From NCBI RefSeq assembly GCF_032854445.1, contig NC_088295.1, positions 71,206,028 through 71,270,027 on the forward strand: 64,000 nucleotides of DNA, written 5' to 3'. Shown here piece by piece: positions 13,801-20,450 of the stretch. The position numbers and the translations under genes were made by a program. The notes beneath the pieces were generated by a model that ran no database searches, was not told where the DNA came from, and saw only the letters and a list, made by a program, of their open reading frames with translations. The DNA comes from Liolophura sinensis (lineage: Eukaryota; Mollusca; Polyplacophora; Chitonida; Chitonidae). Every line of letters begins with the position of its first letter. The first letter of the stretch is position 1.

Positions 13801-15711
13801 TGTTTATATAACAGTTACTGATATTCAGTAAACATTAACTGACCGCATATTGTTAACCTATATCGTTAACCCTCCTCTCTGATATTTACGGGGCAAATGG
13901 AAATTACTGATATTGATATTTATCCTATATTATTACAGTAATTGATATGCGTGCCATGCCATGTGAATCATACTAATACAATGCAGACTCAGTTAATATA
14001 TATAGGGTTATCATTGGCACAAGCTGAGACAATCTCTACCAGGTACTCCCTACCCTTCCCATCTTATTGTCAAGCTATCCTGTTCGTACATGACACATTC
14101 GTCAGAAACTAATGCAAGGCGAAGGTCTGTTTATTTCTTTTAACTTGTCGCATATATTTATACAAAATCACCAACACTAACTACCAAAATTGCTTTTCGT
14201 CAGTGACACGTGCCACCAGCAAGCCCCTCAAATCGTCTATATTATAGCAAAGAAAATGCGGTTGGAATAGTTTTTGCAATTCATAATGTTAAGCTCCATG
14301 AGTTTGTTTTCGGGACAAGGACTACATTACCTCCTGAGACATCATAATTATTAAAAAATACATGACATGCTGGATTAGGGGGTAGTCAAGTATGTGTCGA
14401 CAGAGAGTGACATTGGTTAGCTAAAATGCGACATCCTGATTCAGGAACTGTCATGTTTTAAATTATTCTGACGTATATAGTATGTATGTATGCTTGAGGT
14501 TGGAGGCATATATAATATTTCTACTTGTGGCAGGAGGAGTCCATGTCGCCAAAATGCTGACGCTCCTGAAGCATCATGCCCTAGACACCAGACTTGATAA
14601 TCCCAACCAGTCAGATTATACTGACAACTAATCCAGTTTCATTGCTCTAACCTCTCAAAGCTGAGCGCCAAGCGAGACAATAAGTACCATTTTAAAGTCT
14701 TTGATATGACCAGATCCGGATTTGATCCCAGGTCCCCGACTTCGATGTAAAGGTTATACAATTTAGCCTTTGAAACGGCCAGTTTTGACGGAATAAAACC
14801 TTAAAACTAAAATGTATTTTAGGCCTATCATTTATATGATCTCAAGGCAGTGTTGCTGCAGAGTTCCGTGTGAGGAAATTATGTTATAAAAACCAAAACA
14901 ATGAATGATCTGCTTGAAGAGACAATAGTCAGCATGGAGTTTCTATTAACACTTTACTCCCCACGCCCACTACCCAGCAATCCACTTGTTTTTTAATAAT
15001 TATATTTCACGTCTCTAGAGGCAATTAAATCTTGGTATCGAAAACAAGGTTACACATTAAGCAGTAAAAAGTATTCTAACTGCTACTTTAGTAAGTTTAA
15101 TACTGATGAACTTTAGCGCTTATGACTTACAGAGATATACCCCCTATGTTGGTGATAAACTAGTGGTTTTCAACCAACGTTGGGCAAAAACAACGCAAAC
15201 AACAAAACCGTGATAAATTCCCTATACCAGGTGGGGGTTCTACCCGCACCTTGTGATTTGTGGATTGACGGAAAACCAGTCATAAAGAGGCCTTTTTAGT
15301 TGTATTAGGGTATCAACAAAAGCATTGCCATAAGTCAGAGAAATGTGTGATGAAACTGAAATGATTACACAGCTGCCAGTTTTCTAACCACCAGTTATAG
15401 TGATTGGAGTTAATAGAGAATCTAAGCAGTTTCCTCACGTGAATTATGTGAAAACTGACCTGAAAAACTCTCGCATTTACATGCTTTTGTTATTTTCTAA
15501 CAATAACATTGGCTTGGCTGCAAACTGATGTGTGCATTGTCAGGCATTTTGGCCAGAAAACAAGAATATTATAATTATAATGGGTTCCAGTAAAAACTTT
15601 AAAGTCTTAACATTAACAGCTGTGTTTGTTGTATATATACTCACCAATCTGAGCAGAGGCTTGGTATATGACCTCAGCGGTTAAGAAGATCCAGCATAGT
15701 CTTAAAAGCAT
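30..15711 (-). CDS. Secreted mosaic C-type lectin-like protein, 15 exons, 3' end outside window
   Basis: Multi-exon gene read on the minus strand. Coding exons in order are 15711-15645, 9854-9612, 9112-8979, 8480-8345, 7609-7484, 6076-5897, 5624-5484, 5114-4878, 4669-4530, 3956-3815, 2955-2818, 2482-2300, 1962-1828, 1100-1050 and 167-30. They join in one frame into about 730 residues, and the last donor (phase 1) leads off the left edge. The architecture is: signal peptide (1-22); CTLD-a (23-148); six-Cys linker (149-193); half CTLD (194-235); CTLD-b (236-342); a second copy of the same set (343-667); Thr/Ser/Pro-rich tail (668-730 and on). Four WIG motifs and the terminal Cys pairs identify the C-type lectin fold. 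The EPN/QPD and WND calcium and sugar ligands are not visible, so binding may be protein- or glycan-directed without calcium. There are many N-glycosylation sequons. The secreted location follows from the signal peptide; the immune or mucosal role is inference. I have no gene name for it. Confidence 0.82.
247..463 (-). mobile_element. tRNA-derived SINE, family A, minus orientation
   Basis: The tail tttatttatttatttgattg lies at the low end, followed by the body gtgttttacgcc...cttatacgac...ggccggagaggaagccagca and part of the tRNA-like head. The 5' end of the element is incomplete. It lies in the intron between exons 14 and 15. Confidence 0.8.
588..775 (+). mobile_element. tRNA-derived SINE of a second type
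   Basis: The head gttgtcaagtggttaaggtg resembles box A, with a degenerate box B near agtttgaaagc. It is followed by a body reading tgtaaatcaccccgttctca and gatggcagtaagcc, which I have seen in mollusc SINEs. The sequence differs from family A. There is no poly-A-like tail that I can fix. Confidence 0.5.
1050..1100 (-). CDS. Lectin gene exon 14: Thr/Ser/Pro-rich linker
   Basis: 17 codons, phase 1 to 1 (acceptor cttctgttgcag|cacc after a good pyrimidine tract, donor caccag|gtaaaa). Residues 668-684 read PPQTTTPSPQDTSSS within them. This composition is mucin-like and suits O-glycosylation of a stalk. Its acceptor and first codon resemble those of exon 15 (ag|ca), suggesting duplication of small linker exons. 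Confidence 0.68.
1508..1565 (-). mobile_element. Decayed SINE family A fragment
   Basis: It reads aagaatgtttcagctgtacg then acggcggccttcataatggg, a diverged match to the family A body (aagaatatttcacttatacg, acggcggccagcattatggt). Ends are uncertain. Confidence 0.5.
1828..1962 (-). CDS. Lectin gene exon 13: CTLD-b(2) C-terminal half
   Basis: 45 codons, phase 1 to 1 (acceptor gctgacag|gaga, donor ttaaag|gtaagg). Residues 623-667 carry DSYIPGC, W, EFC and PLCFK, the last three Cys of the fold. WNVEF replaces the WND calcium ligands. It is the last globular module before the Thr/Ser/Pro tail. Confidence 0.87.
2300..2482 (-). CDS. Lectin gene exon 12: CTLD-b(2) N-terminal half
   Basis: 61 codons, phase 1 to 1 (acceptor aatttag|gtac, donor cacacag|gtaaaa). 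Residues 562-622 carry the textbook CTLD signature VSWLKARQHCVEKGGDLAMV, then LYWIGV and LTWHTG, plus one sequon (NLT). It is paralogous to exon 6. Confidence 0.88.
2818..2955 (-). CDS. Lectin gene exon 11: C-terminal half CTLD, copy 2
   Basis: 46 codons, phase 1 to 1 (acceptor tttcatag|aact, donor ctaaca|gtaagt). Residues 516-561 carry VHHCAAL, SWGC and FKYLCSTN, three Cys as in exon 5. No WIG-bearing N-half was seen between this exon and exon 10 (an 860-base intron). Confidence 0.77.
3815..3956 (-). CDS. Lectin gene exon 10: six-cysteine linker, copy 2
   Basis: Phase 0 in (tgtttcag|tctg after a long pyrimidine and GTT tract), phase 1 out (ccattg|gtatgt). Residues 469-515 follow C-x-C-x4-C-x7-C-x3-C-x9-C and start with KCACSNKTC. 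The sequon NKT sits where copy 1 has NIT. The rest is acidic and Tyr-rich, ending DFYTVYETI. Confidence 0.78.
4267..4468 (-). mobile_element. SINE family A with internal deletion
   Basis: It has the tail atttatttatttatttgatt, the tRNA-like head (aactgagccacggagg equivalent: accaagccacggagcccc) and body, but lacks about 45 bases between the tgctcaaga and gggaaaccc parts. It lies in the intron between exons 9 and 10, close to exon 9. Confidence 0.8.
4530..4669 (-). CDS. Lectin gene exon 9: CTLD-a(2) C-terminal half, GC donor
   Basis: 46 codons plus two bases, phase 1 in (gccacag|atcg) and phase 0 out. Residues 422-468 carry YKYSGCCFFV, NCAAICVPMC and LYAYLK. The donor is ctgaag|gcgagt, so the intron would be of the rare GC-AG class. 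No GT donor in the right phase lies nearby, and paralogous exon 3 has a normal gtata at the same point. Five Cys are present, which with exon 8 gives the same CTLD-a total of seven as copy 1. Confidence 0.75.
4878..5114 (-). CDS. Lectin gene exon 8: CTLD-a(2) N-terminal half
   Basis: 79 codons, phase 1 to 1 (acceptor tttttgccag|ttcc, donor gtaacag|gtgaaa). Residues 343-421 start with a Pro/Asp/Ser-rich stretch, then AWCLGEEACQAEGGHLVVIP, VWIGG and PWTTVT. An alternative acceptor (gtgcag|gtcacc) lies 12 bases further on but would be phase 0 and would break the frame, so the upstream acceptor is preferred. Confidence 0.85.
5484..5624 (-). CDS. Lectin gene exon 7: CTLD-b(1) C-terminal half
   Basis: 47 codons, phase 1 to 1 (acceptor cacttag|gtga, donor ttcaag|gtaagc). 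Residues 296-342 begin GETVLFYSL, then DSHYIGGC, W, DNC and ALCIQ. These are three Cys in CTLD order. The position of a calcium-site WND reads WFVDN, so canonical calcium binding is unlikely. It aligns with exon 13 (GETMVYNGL, DSYIPGC, EFC, PLCFK). Confidence 0.83.
5897..6076 (-). CDS. Lectin gene exon 6: CTLD-b(1) N-terminal half
   Basis: 60 codons, phase 1 to 1 (acceptor tttag|attt, donor tccag|gtaatg). Residues 236-295 carry FFDARMSC, DLFVMADN, SNLTQLDDGSYWIGL and end VMWYPG. This is the standard CTLD helix-Cys-WIG layout. It is too short to show as a long open frame. It is paralogous to exon 12 (ARQHC, NNLTDGLYWIGV). Confidence 0.8.
7388..7446. repeat. (CA)n microsatellite
   Basis: A perfect AC dinucleotide run of about 58 bases in the intron 3' of lectin exon 5, starting about 40 bases from the exon 5 donor. 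Confidence 0.95.
7484..7609 (-). CDS. Lectin gene exon 5: C-terminal half CTLD, copy 1
   Basis: 42 codons, phase 1 to 1 (acceptor gtcctag|atcg, donor aaaacg|gtaatt). Residues 194-235 carry NACGVLL, then W...HSC, then LRFLCEN, which are the last three Cys of a CTLD. No N-terminal half with a WIG motif was found between exon 4 and this exon; the intron holds a (TA)n tract and SINE remnants. Exon 11 is its paralogue and also lacks an N-half. Confidence 0.75.
7726..7810. repeat. (TA)n microsatellite
   Basis: An uninterrupted TA run of about 80 bases, preceded by (CATA)n, in the intron between lectin exons 4 and 5. It sits where an N-half CTLD exon would be expected. Confidence 0.95.
7842..8203 (-). 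mobile_element. Broken SINE family A remnants
   Basis: A tail-proximal piece (7845-7900: tttatttatttacttctatg, then ggtgttttacga) and a body piece (8150-8200: agagcccgggagaaacccac) lie in the same orientation about 250 bases apart. Unrelated AT-rich DNA separates them, suggesting one old element split by insertion or decay. Confidence 0.45.
8345..8480 (-). CDS. Lectin gene exon 4: six-cysteine linker, copy 1
   Basis: Phase 0 in (gttacag|ggc), phase 1 out (ttaatg|gtagg). Residues 149-193 follow the pattern C-x-C-x4-C-x7-C-x3-C-x7-C and start with ICGCSNITC. The sequon NIT lies inside the Cys cluster, and NWS and NTS follow. The module matches exon 10 in its first five Cys spacings and in the CSN-x-TC motif. 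The spacing is not that of EGF. I do not recognise a named domain. Confidence 0.75.
8979..9112 (-). CDS. Lectin gene exon 3: CTLD-a(1) C-terminal half
   Basis: 44 codons plus two bases, phase 1 in and phase 0 out (acceptor acatag|aatc after a pyrimidine-rich tract, donor gtaaag|gtata). Residues 104-148 contain YNQTGCC, then PSLCVTSC, then end in YAYVK. This frame was chosen over an overlapping one because it aligns with exon 9 (YKYSGCC, AAICVPMC, LYAYLK). Four Cys are present. The unusual phase 0 exit is shared with exon 9. Confidence 0.8.
9248..9400. repeat. Degenerate tandem repeat, about 26 bp
   Basis: About five or six diverged copies of a unit like gtgtttacatacaggcgtta. It lies in the intron between lectin exons 2 and 3. 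Confidence 0.55.
9449..9574 (+). mobile_element. SINE family A, 3' half
   Basis: A plus-oriented partial copy from ggtttccctcgggctctgcc through gaaatattcttgagtacggc to the tail aataaataaata. The tRNA-like head is missing. It ends 37 bases from lectin exon 2, in the exon 2-3 intron. Confidence 0.8.
9612..9854 (-). CDS. Lectin gene exon 2: CTLD-a(1) N-terminal half
   Basis: 81 codons, phase 1 to phase 1 (acceptor gttaaag|gt, donor cacgg|gtaagg). Residues 23-103 begin GPCIEV, carry the NGSC...W...C pattern of a CTLD opening, then LPVVIPD, PWIGG (the WIG core) and PWAWVT at the end. Three Cys and several N-glycosylation sequons (NGS, NWS, NVT) are present. The same layout (VVIPD, WIGG, PW..VT) recurs in the exon at 5114-4878, marking the two as paralogues. 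Confidence 0.85.
10041..10262 (-). mobile_element. SINE family A, near full body
   Basis: The tail tttatttatttatttgatta, the body with cttatacgacggcggccagc and most of the head up to cgctcctgggtcc are present. The head then stops. It lies in lectin intron 1. Confidence 0.82.
10380..10590 (-). mobile_element. Composite of family B repeat and SINE A head
   Basis: 10387-10495 resembles dispersed family B (ggggttttacgtcgtacgta, cacataacgacgag). 10497-10590 is the head of family A (cagcgaccgcattggtgaga to actgagccacggtggcccc). The two are fused, suggesting nested insertion or recombination. Confidence 0.5.
11036..11214 (+). mobile_element. SINE family A, 5'-truncated
   Basis: A plus-oriented body from catgctggcttcctctccgg through cttgagtacggcgtaaaaca to the tail aaataaataaaca. 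The tRNA-like promoter head is absent, so the copy is not expected to be transcribed by RNA polymerase III. Confidence 0.82.
12270..12690. repeat. Minisatellite with unit of about 58-60 bp containing CACGTG
   Basis: About seven copies of a unit reading ttacatgtaaacaaccggtg, tacagaatatactgagaggt, ttgtcacgtgacacataa. Most units carry the 10-base palindrome GTCACGTGAC, an E-box. Later copies (12590-12690) are diverged. It is in lectin intron 1. Confidence 0.8.
14462..14770 (+). mobile_element. Dispersed repeat family B, diverged copy
   Basis: It contains tgtatgtatgcttgaggttg, tgaagcatcatgccctagac, gagcgccaagcgag and tttaaagtctttgatatgac in the order seen in family B (compare 19195-19510). The element ends are unclear. 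Confidence 0.5.
15645..15711 (-). CDS. Lectin gene exon 1: start codon and signal peptide
   Basis: Codes for 22 residues beginning MLLRLCWIFLTAEV and ending in QASAQI. It has a short n-region with Arg4, a hydrophobic core and a small-residue Ala-x-Ala-like cleavage site (ASA|Q), which is a classic signal peptide. The donor is attg|gtgagt in phase 1, matching the phase 1 acceptor of the exon at 9854. The next exon begins with the Pro-Cys that normally opens a CTLD. The exon is too short to stand out as an open reading frame. Intron 1 is about 5.8 kb, so a missed small exon cannot be excluded. Confidence 0.72.
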
Positions 15712-15773
15712 GCCTTATGATCACCTAATAATACTGTACATAGCGTCTGTTGGCCTGAAAGTGACAGCGCTTG

Positions 15774-15781
15774 CTTATATA
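15774..15781 (-). promoter_or_regulatory. TATA box of the lectin gene
   Basis: The minus strand reads CTATATAAGC here, a consensus TATA box, 63-70 bases upstream of the signal-peptide ATG at 15711. The usual TATA spacing would place transcription start near 15750, giving a 5' UTR of about 40 bases. No upstream elements were recognised. Confidence 0.6.
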
Positions 15782-16930
15782 GTGAGAGTTTGCTATACGA
15801 AAATTCAGGGTAAATAATTGTCGTTATTATAACCCCTCATTTACATTAAAATGGTGACATATGGCCATAAATTGGCGAACCATCGTGCTAAACGCCCATG
15901 AAATGTATAAATGAAAACAGTTTGCTCGTTACCGAATTTGCAGTGAAGTCAAACAACTCGAATTATCCTATATTACAGCAATTATCATCAGATAATACCC
16001 TGAATTTGATCATAGGAGTGAACACTCTATTGTTATATCTGTTAATGCACCATTTGACGCTGTCTTCTTATCATTCATTCACGCCTTTGTTACATTGTCT
16101 TCATATTGATCTTAGTCCGAAGCATCAGTCAACAGATAAACCTCATTTAGTGAAGTAAGGGCAAGTAAGGGCAGATAAGTGGTACTTATTCCCTTACTAA
16201 AGAGTAGTCTCCCTTGTAATATGCACGATATGTGTACAACTGGAGTTTCTTACAAGTATTTCGTATTGCTTCCTCATTTCTGCTTTCTGTGATATTCTAA
16301 CTTATAAGGGACATAAATAGCATCTTCTGCTTCATTTATGATCAGCGTCGTGTTAATTGTCCACTGAGTGTTCACTGGAAAAAGCAAAAGACCGTTTATA
16401 CTCTTGACTCAGGTTACCAGAAATTCGGTGAGAGTCAAAATATTCACTGAATAAACCCGTTATATTAAGATCGCTTATGTGGTAATAAATACTTTGTAAG
16501 CTTTTCAACGTTACTTACAGCATGAACTTACGAAAACGGTGTTACGGTGACATCAACGACATGTAAGAGTAACATTTTCGATCTTTACATGTACATATAT
16601 GTTTTTCAGCACGTTCAATTTTCTAATGTTCTCCATCATCTCTAACATTTCAGCCTGTTCCATTTACAACATGCATTTTCCTCTATATATGAAGCGTGCA
16701 TGGTCAGGTAATCTTAAAGTTCCGTGACAGAACTTCACGTGTCTAGGGTAGAGCCTATACCTATACTAAATTACATCCCGGATGTGTCAGCATGGGTGAA
16801 CACATATAATAAGAAAACTATCTATATCCTCATATATGCTTATATTTGCAAATTACAGTCTGGTTTGTTTACGGTGATTTATTTCTGTAAGTGACCAATT
16901 CATTCTTCATGCCCCATTTTTTATTCATCC
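15782..16930. other. Upstream flank of the lectin gene, no gene seen
   Basis: AT-rich DNA without convincing coding potential. It holds the presumed proximal promoter of the minus-strand lectin gene at its low end. Confidence 0.5.
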
Positions 16931-17007
16931 ATGGCTGACTGCCCTTTCATGTTTACACTGAATACAAGTCTGGCTACATTGTGGTACTGGGGACTCATAG
17001 TTCCATT

Positions 17008-17280
17008 GTCGTATATTGCACTCGTTTGTTACACTATCGTACATTTGACTCATTGTAAAGGGGGCTCATTATTACACTGTCGTATGGAGGACTCATTATT
17101 ACACTGTCGTATAGGAGATTCATTGTTACGCCCTCGTATAGGAGACTCATTGTTACACTGTCGTATAGGAGATTCATTGTTACGCCGTCGTGTAGGGGAC
17201 TCATTGTTACACTGTCGGATAGGAGATTCATTGTTACGCCGTCGTATAGGAGACTCATTTTAACACTGTCGTATGCTGGA
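17008..17280. repeat. 27-bp minisatellite with alternating monomers
   Basis: About eight copies of ttacactgtcgtataggaga plus ttcattg. The 27-base period leaves frames open, giving a translated repeat SLLHCRIGD alternating with SLLRRRIGD. The alternation shows a 54-base higher-order unit. I regard the 110-codon open frame through it (16931-17263) as a by-product of the period rather than a gene. Confidence 0.85.
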
Positions 17281-19194
17281 TTCTTCATAATTGTTTAATT
17301 ATTTTTTTCCACTTAATACAACAATGCGTACAAGTTATTATTAATATCACCAGATTGTACTTGAGGGCCCCGACAGGACTCAAAAACAAAATTAAGACGT
17401 CGCATTGGTGTGAAGACTGAATAGAAGAGGGTGTACAGTTCTGAAGAACACGTGATCTCATGATCCAAATAGAATCTGACACGTGCCACAACCACTTTGG
17501 CACTGCGGCACTGAAGGGACACATACAGGCTAAAACACACTACAAGTGACTGATTTTCAAAGGCTAATGTACAGGGACAAAAGTGAAGAAATGAAGATCT
17601 CACGTCGCGTTATACATTCTAATGTCTCCAGATACATAAAAATCTCAACTTCAGATAGCACAAAAGCCTTCATCCTCCTTTTAGCCATACATCTGTACTT
17701 TCTTGCGCTGAGAAATATATTGACGTGCAGAAGCGAGATTTAATTTTATCGCACAAGTTGTCAGTAATGCTAGACGTCGTTTATCAACCAGTAGCATCAG
17801 TCAACCTTAACAATATTCTCTACATCACTTAATATAAACCCACGTAAGAATTACTTGATAATTTACAAGCCGAGGTGAGAGAGGCATTTGTTGTTGCAGA
17901 CAAGTCTTCTGCGCATGTATGGTTTACTTAATAAATCATAGGCACTATTATCCTCATCGTTACAAATAGAACGTACAACCAACTCTAGGATATCTTTAAC
18001 ATCCTCAGCGGACGTCGTTATTTCGGTATCATTAGGATACAGACACTAAATCGTGCTGAGCCTAGCTTTGAAGCAATCCTCCTGTGGTTTCCATTGGTAA
18101 ACCGTCTCCCCGTGCATCTTTTATCAGTGTTCATCTCTTGACCCTTACATTTAATCTTGGAATCTATCAACGACAAGAGATTCACGAAAGCATTGATTGT
18201 ATGGACGGCAAGAAAGCGTGGCCAGATACCATGATGATCTAAATATATCACAGGGCAAAGGGAATTTGATTGGTCCCGAAAACATAGACCAAAGAAACAG
18301 AAATAATGATGTGCTCCGTAGCCTTTATCGGTGCTGTCTATCCATATTTGCTCACCTCTATAGCTGTCCCTCGTGGGCAGAGAAGGAGTTTGGCTGTCCG
18401 CTAAAACATAGTCTAAGTAAACAGACTAATGTATTGCAACTAGCAACTCCCTTCCACAACCTCCTGTCTCTCTGCCCTTTCCCTGATGTGCATTTTCAGT
18501 TAAGTTCAAAACAATCATCGAGCATTACGTGCATGTGTACTTTTTACAGCTGACCCGCGTGGTCCTCTGTTTCTGTTGTCTTACAGTGACCAATTCATTT
18601 TTCATGGCATTTCTTGAGCCTTATATAATTGTCCTCTCCTTCCTGTTTACAATGAATGGAAGTGATTTCTTCTTTCGTTGTCATAAGGGGCTCATTAGGC
18701 TTCGATGTTGCTCTCATTACAACGGGGTTCTAATTGTATCAAGGGATTGTTCTAGAGGTTCACATCACCAGCTTCTCAAATACATGGGTGTGCGGGTTTC
18801 AATATAAATCTCAGCCATGAATCAAGATGCTAGACTGTCATAAAGACCACAACAGATAACACCTGGTCCCATAAGCATAATGGATTTTTTTTTCTCTGTC
18901 GCTTATGTTGTTGATATCGTGGACAATAATTACCAATATTCGCCTGTGGGTTGCATCATATGAAACCCTCTCAGCTGGATGAATGAGGACTAATTATGTG
19001 CATCTACATTTATTGATGGAAGAACATAACCGGTTCCAGTTGTATGGTGTAATGTCTGTAAGAGATCATTTCTTTTCAAAATGTCACTCCGTAATTCCCT
19101 GTGTCGGTCAACAAACATAATCTATTCAATCGGATCAGTCTTGAAAGATAATCAGTCAACTGACCTATTAAATATCTGCCTAGAAGCTGGTAGG
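17281..19194. other. Intergenic, no gene seen
   Basis: No recognisable coding exon. A segment at 18585-18720 shares words (gtgaccaattcatttttcat, ggggctcatta) with the flank of the 27-bp minisatellite at 16892-17060, suggesting an old local duplication. Confidence 0.45.
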
Positions 19195-19510
19195 AGCGAG
19201 CGAGTGAGTGCTTGGGGTTTAACGTCGTACTTTTTTATTTTTCAGGCACATGACGATGAAGCAGCCCTTAGAGTGCATGTAATGTGCCTCCTTGTTGCAG
19301 GACAGATTTCCACCGCTCTTTTATCTAGTCCTGCTTTACTTACTTACCGAAGGCAAGTAAGCCGTCTCACACGAGCCAGTATACTGAAACGGACCAACCA
19401 GTCGTTGCACTCTCCCCTTCATGATGAACGCCAAGCGAGGAAGCTAAAACTTTCTTTTTTAAGGTCTTTGGTGTGGCCCGACCCAACATTGACCCTGTAT
19501 CTACTGCCCT
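19195..19510 (+). mobile_element. Dispersed repeat family B, longest copy
   Basis: It begins with gagcgagtgagtgcttgggg, then tttaacgtcgtact, cacatgacgatgaagcagcc, accaaccagtcgttgcactc and gatgaacgccaagcgaggaa, and ends with ggtctttggtgtggcccgac. The start word recurs at 38060-38145. A 153-codon open frame crosses it, but the sequence behaves as a dispersed repeat, so I do not call a gene. Confidence 0.65.
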
Positions 19511-19971
19511 CGGATACTGGTAAGAACATGCTGAGACATTAGGTTTTGTTACCAAGTTCAGTTTGTTTTAACGGTTTGGAATGCTGCCTTCTTCCCTCAA
19601 CGTCGATTGTCCAACACATCACATCTTTTTGAACAATTATGACATGATTTGACGCAATGAAGCGTTGGTCTCTTGGTCAAGCCTAAGGAGTTTAATATTA
19701 CGAATTAGAAAAAGTATTTTGGCTGCATTTTCTCAGCAGTAATGCGAACATCCAACACATCAGTGTGCACAGTTTGCTGTGTTACTTGTCAATGACTAAA
19801 TATCAATTTATACAGTCACTGTGAGTGAGTTTATAAATAGCTGACTACAAGACGGAATTAAAAAAAAACTATAGTAACATCAATGACGACCTAAATTGCA
19901 TTTAGAAAGTGACAAGTATCAAAACAAGCTCTACACATGGATATATAAGTTAGAACACTATTTCTAATTTA

Positions 19972-20110
19972 TAATGGCGTCTCCGTGGTGTAGGGGGTTA
20001 GCAATCTAGTACGGCGCAATGACCAAGGAGTCTGCCACTCATGTGGTGAGTGAAAACTTCTCCTTCTATACATCTGGTGCCCGTAGTTAGCTTAAGTTTA
20101 ATTTACTTAC
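19972..20110 (+). mobile_element. tRNA-headed SINE-like fragment
   Basis: The head ctccgtggtgtagggggtta resembles box A of the family A head (ctccgtggctcagttggtta). The following sequence (cggcgcaatgaccaaggagt) also matches. The body then diverges from family A. Confidence 0.45.
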
Positions 20111-20289
20111 CACCTTCCATAGAAAAGATCTCCTAGGTTTCTGGTTAAATATAACCAAATTCAACAAACAAAACAAAAGTTAGCCATTTGGCAGAAGAAC
20201 CTTTAGGTGGCCTAATAAGTTGTTCACGTAGTTACAGTCCACTTGAAATCCTATATTCATTATTCCGTGTAGTAAAGAAAATGGATATG

Positions 20290-20450
20290 TATTTTTATTT
20301 GTTTATTCGATTATTGTTTAACGTCATACTTAAAAAGCGATGGAAATGTGTGGAGGAAACCGGAGAGCTCAGGGTAATCCACCGAACTTTGGCAAGTTAC
20401 TGACAAAATTTTACCAACGCGCATCAAATGCACTCGGAAACAAGCGGTCC
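20290..20450 (-). mobile_element. Decayed SINE family A copy
   Basis: tttatttgtttattcgatta, gtgtggaggaaaccggagag and gttactgacaaaattttacc follow the order of the family A body at low identity. Confidence 0.5.

Larger units (their letters stand above)
10591..15644. other. Lectin intron 1 (rest)
   Basis: Apart from the SINE, the minisatellite and the family B repeat listed separately, I see no exon here. No phase 1 flanked CTLD-like segment was found on the minus strand. 13340-13520 is AT-rich with several repeats of the word ctgtt/aacag. Confidence 0.5.

Noticed and set aside
16931-17263. 110-codon frame across the 27-bp minisatellite
   Set aside because: The frame is open on both strands because the period is a multiple of three; there is no independent evidence of coding.
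19081-19542. 153-codon plus-strand open frame
   Set aside because: It lies over dispersed repeat family B, whose start recurs at 38056, and has no protein motif.
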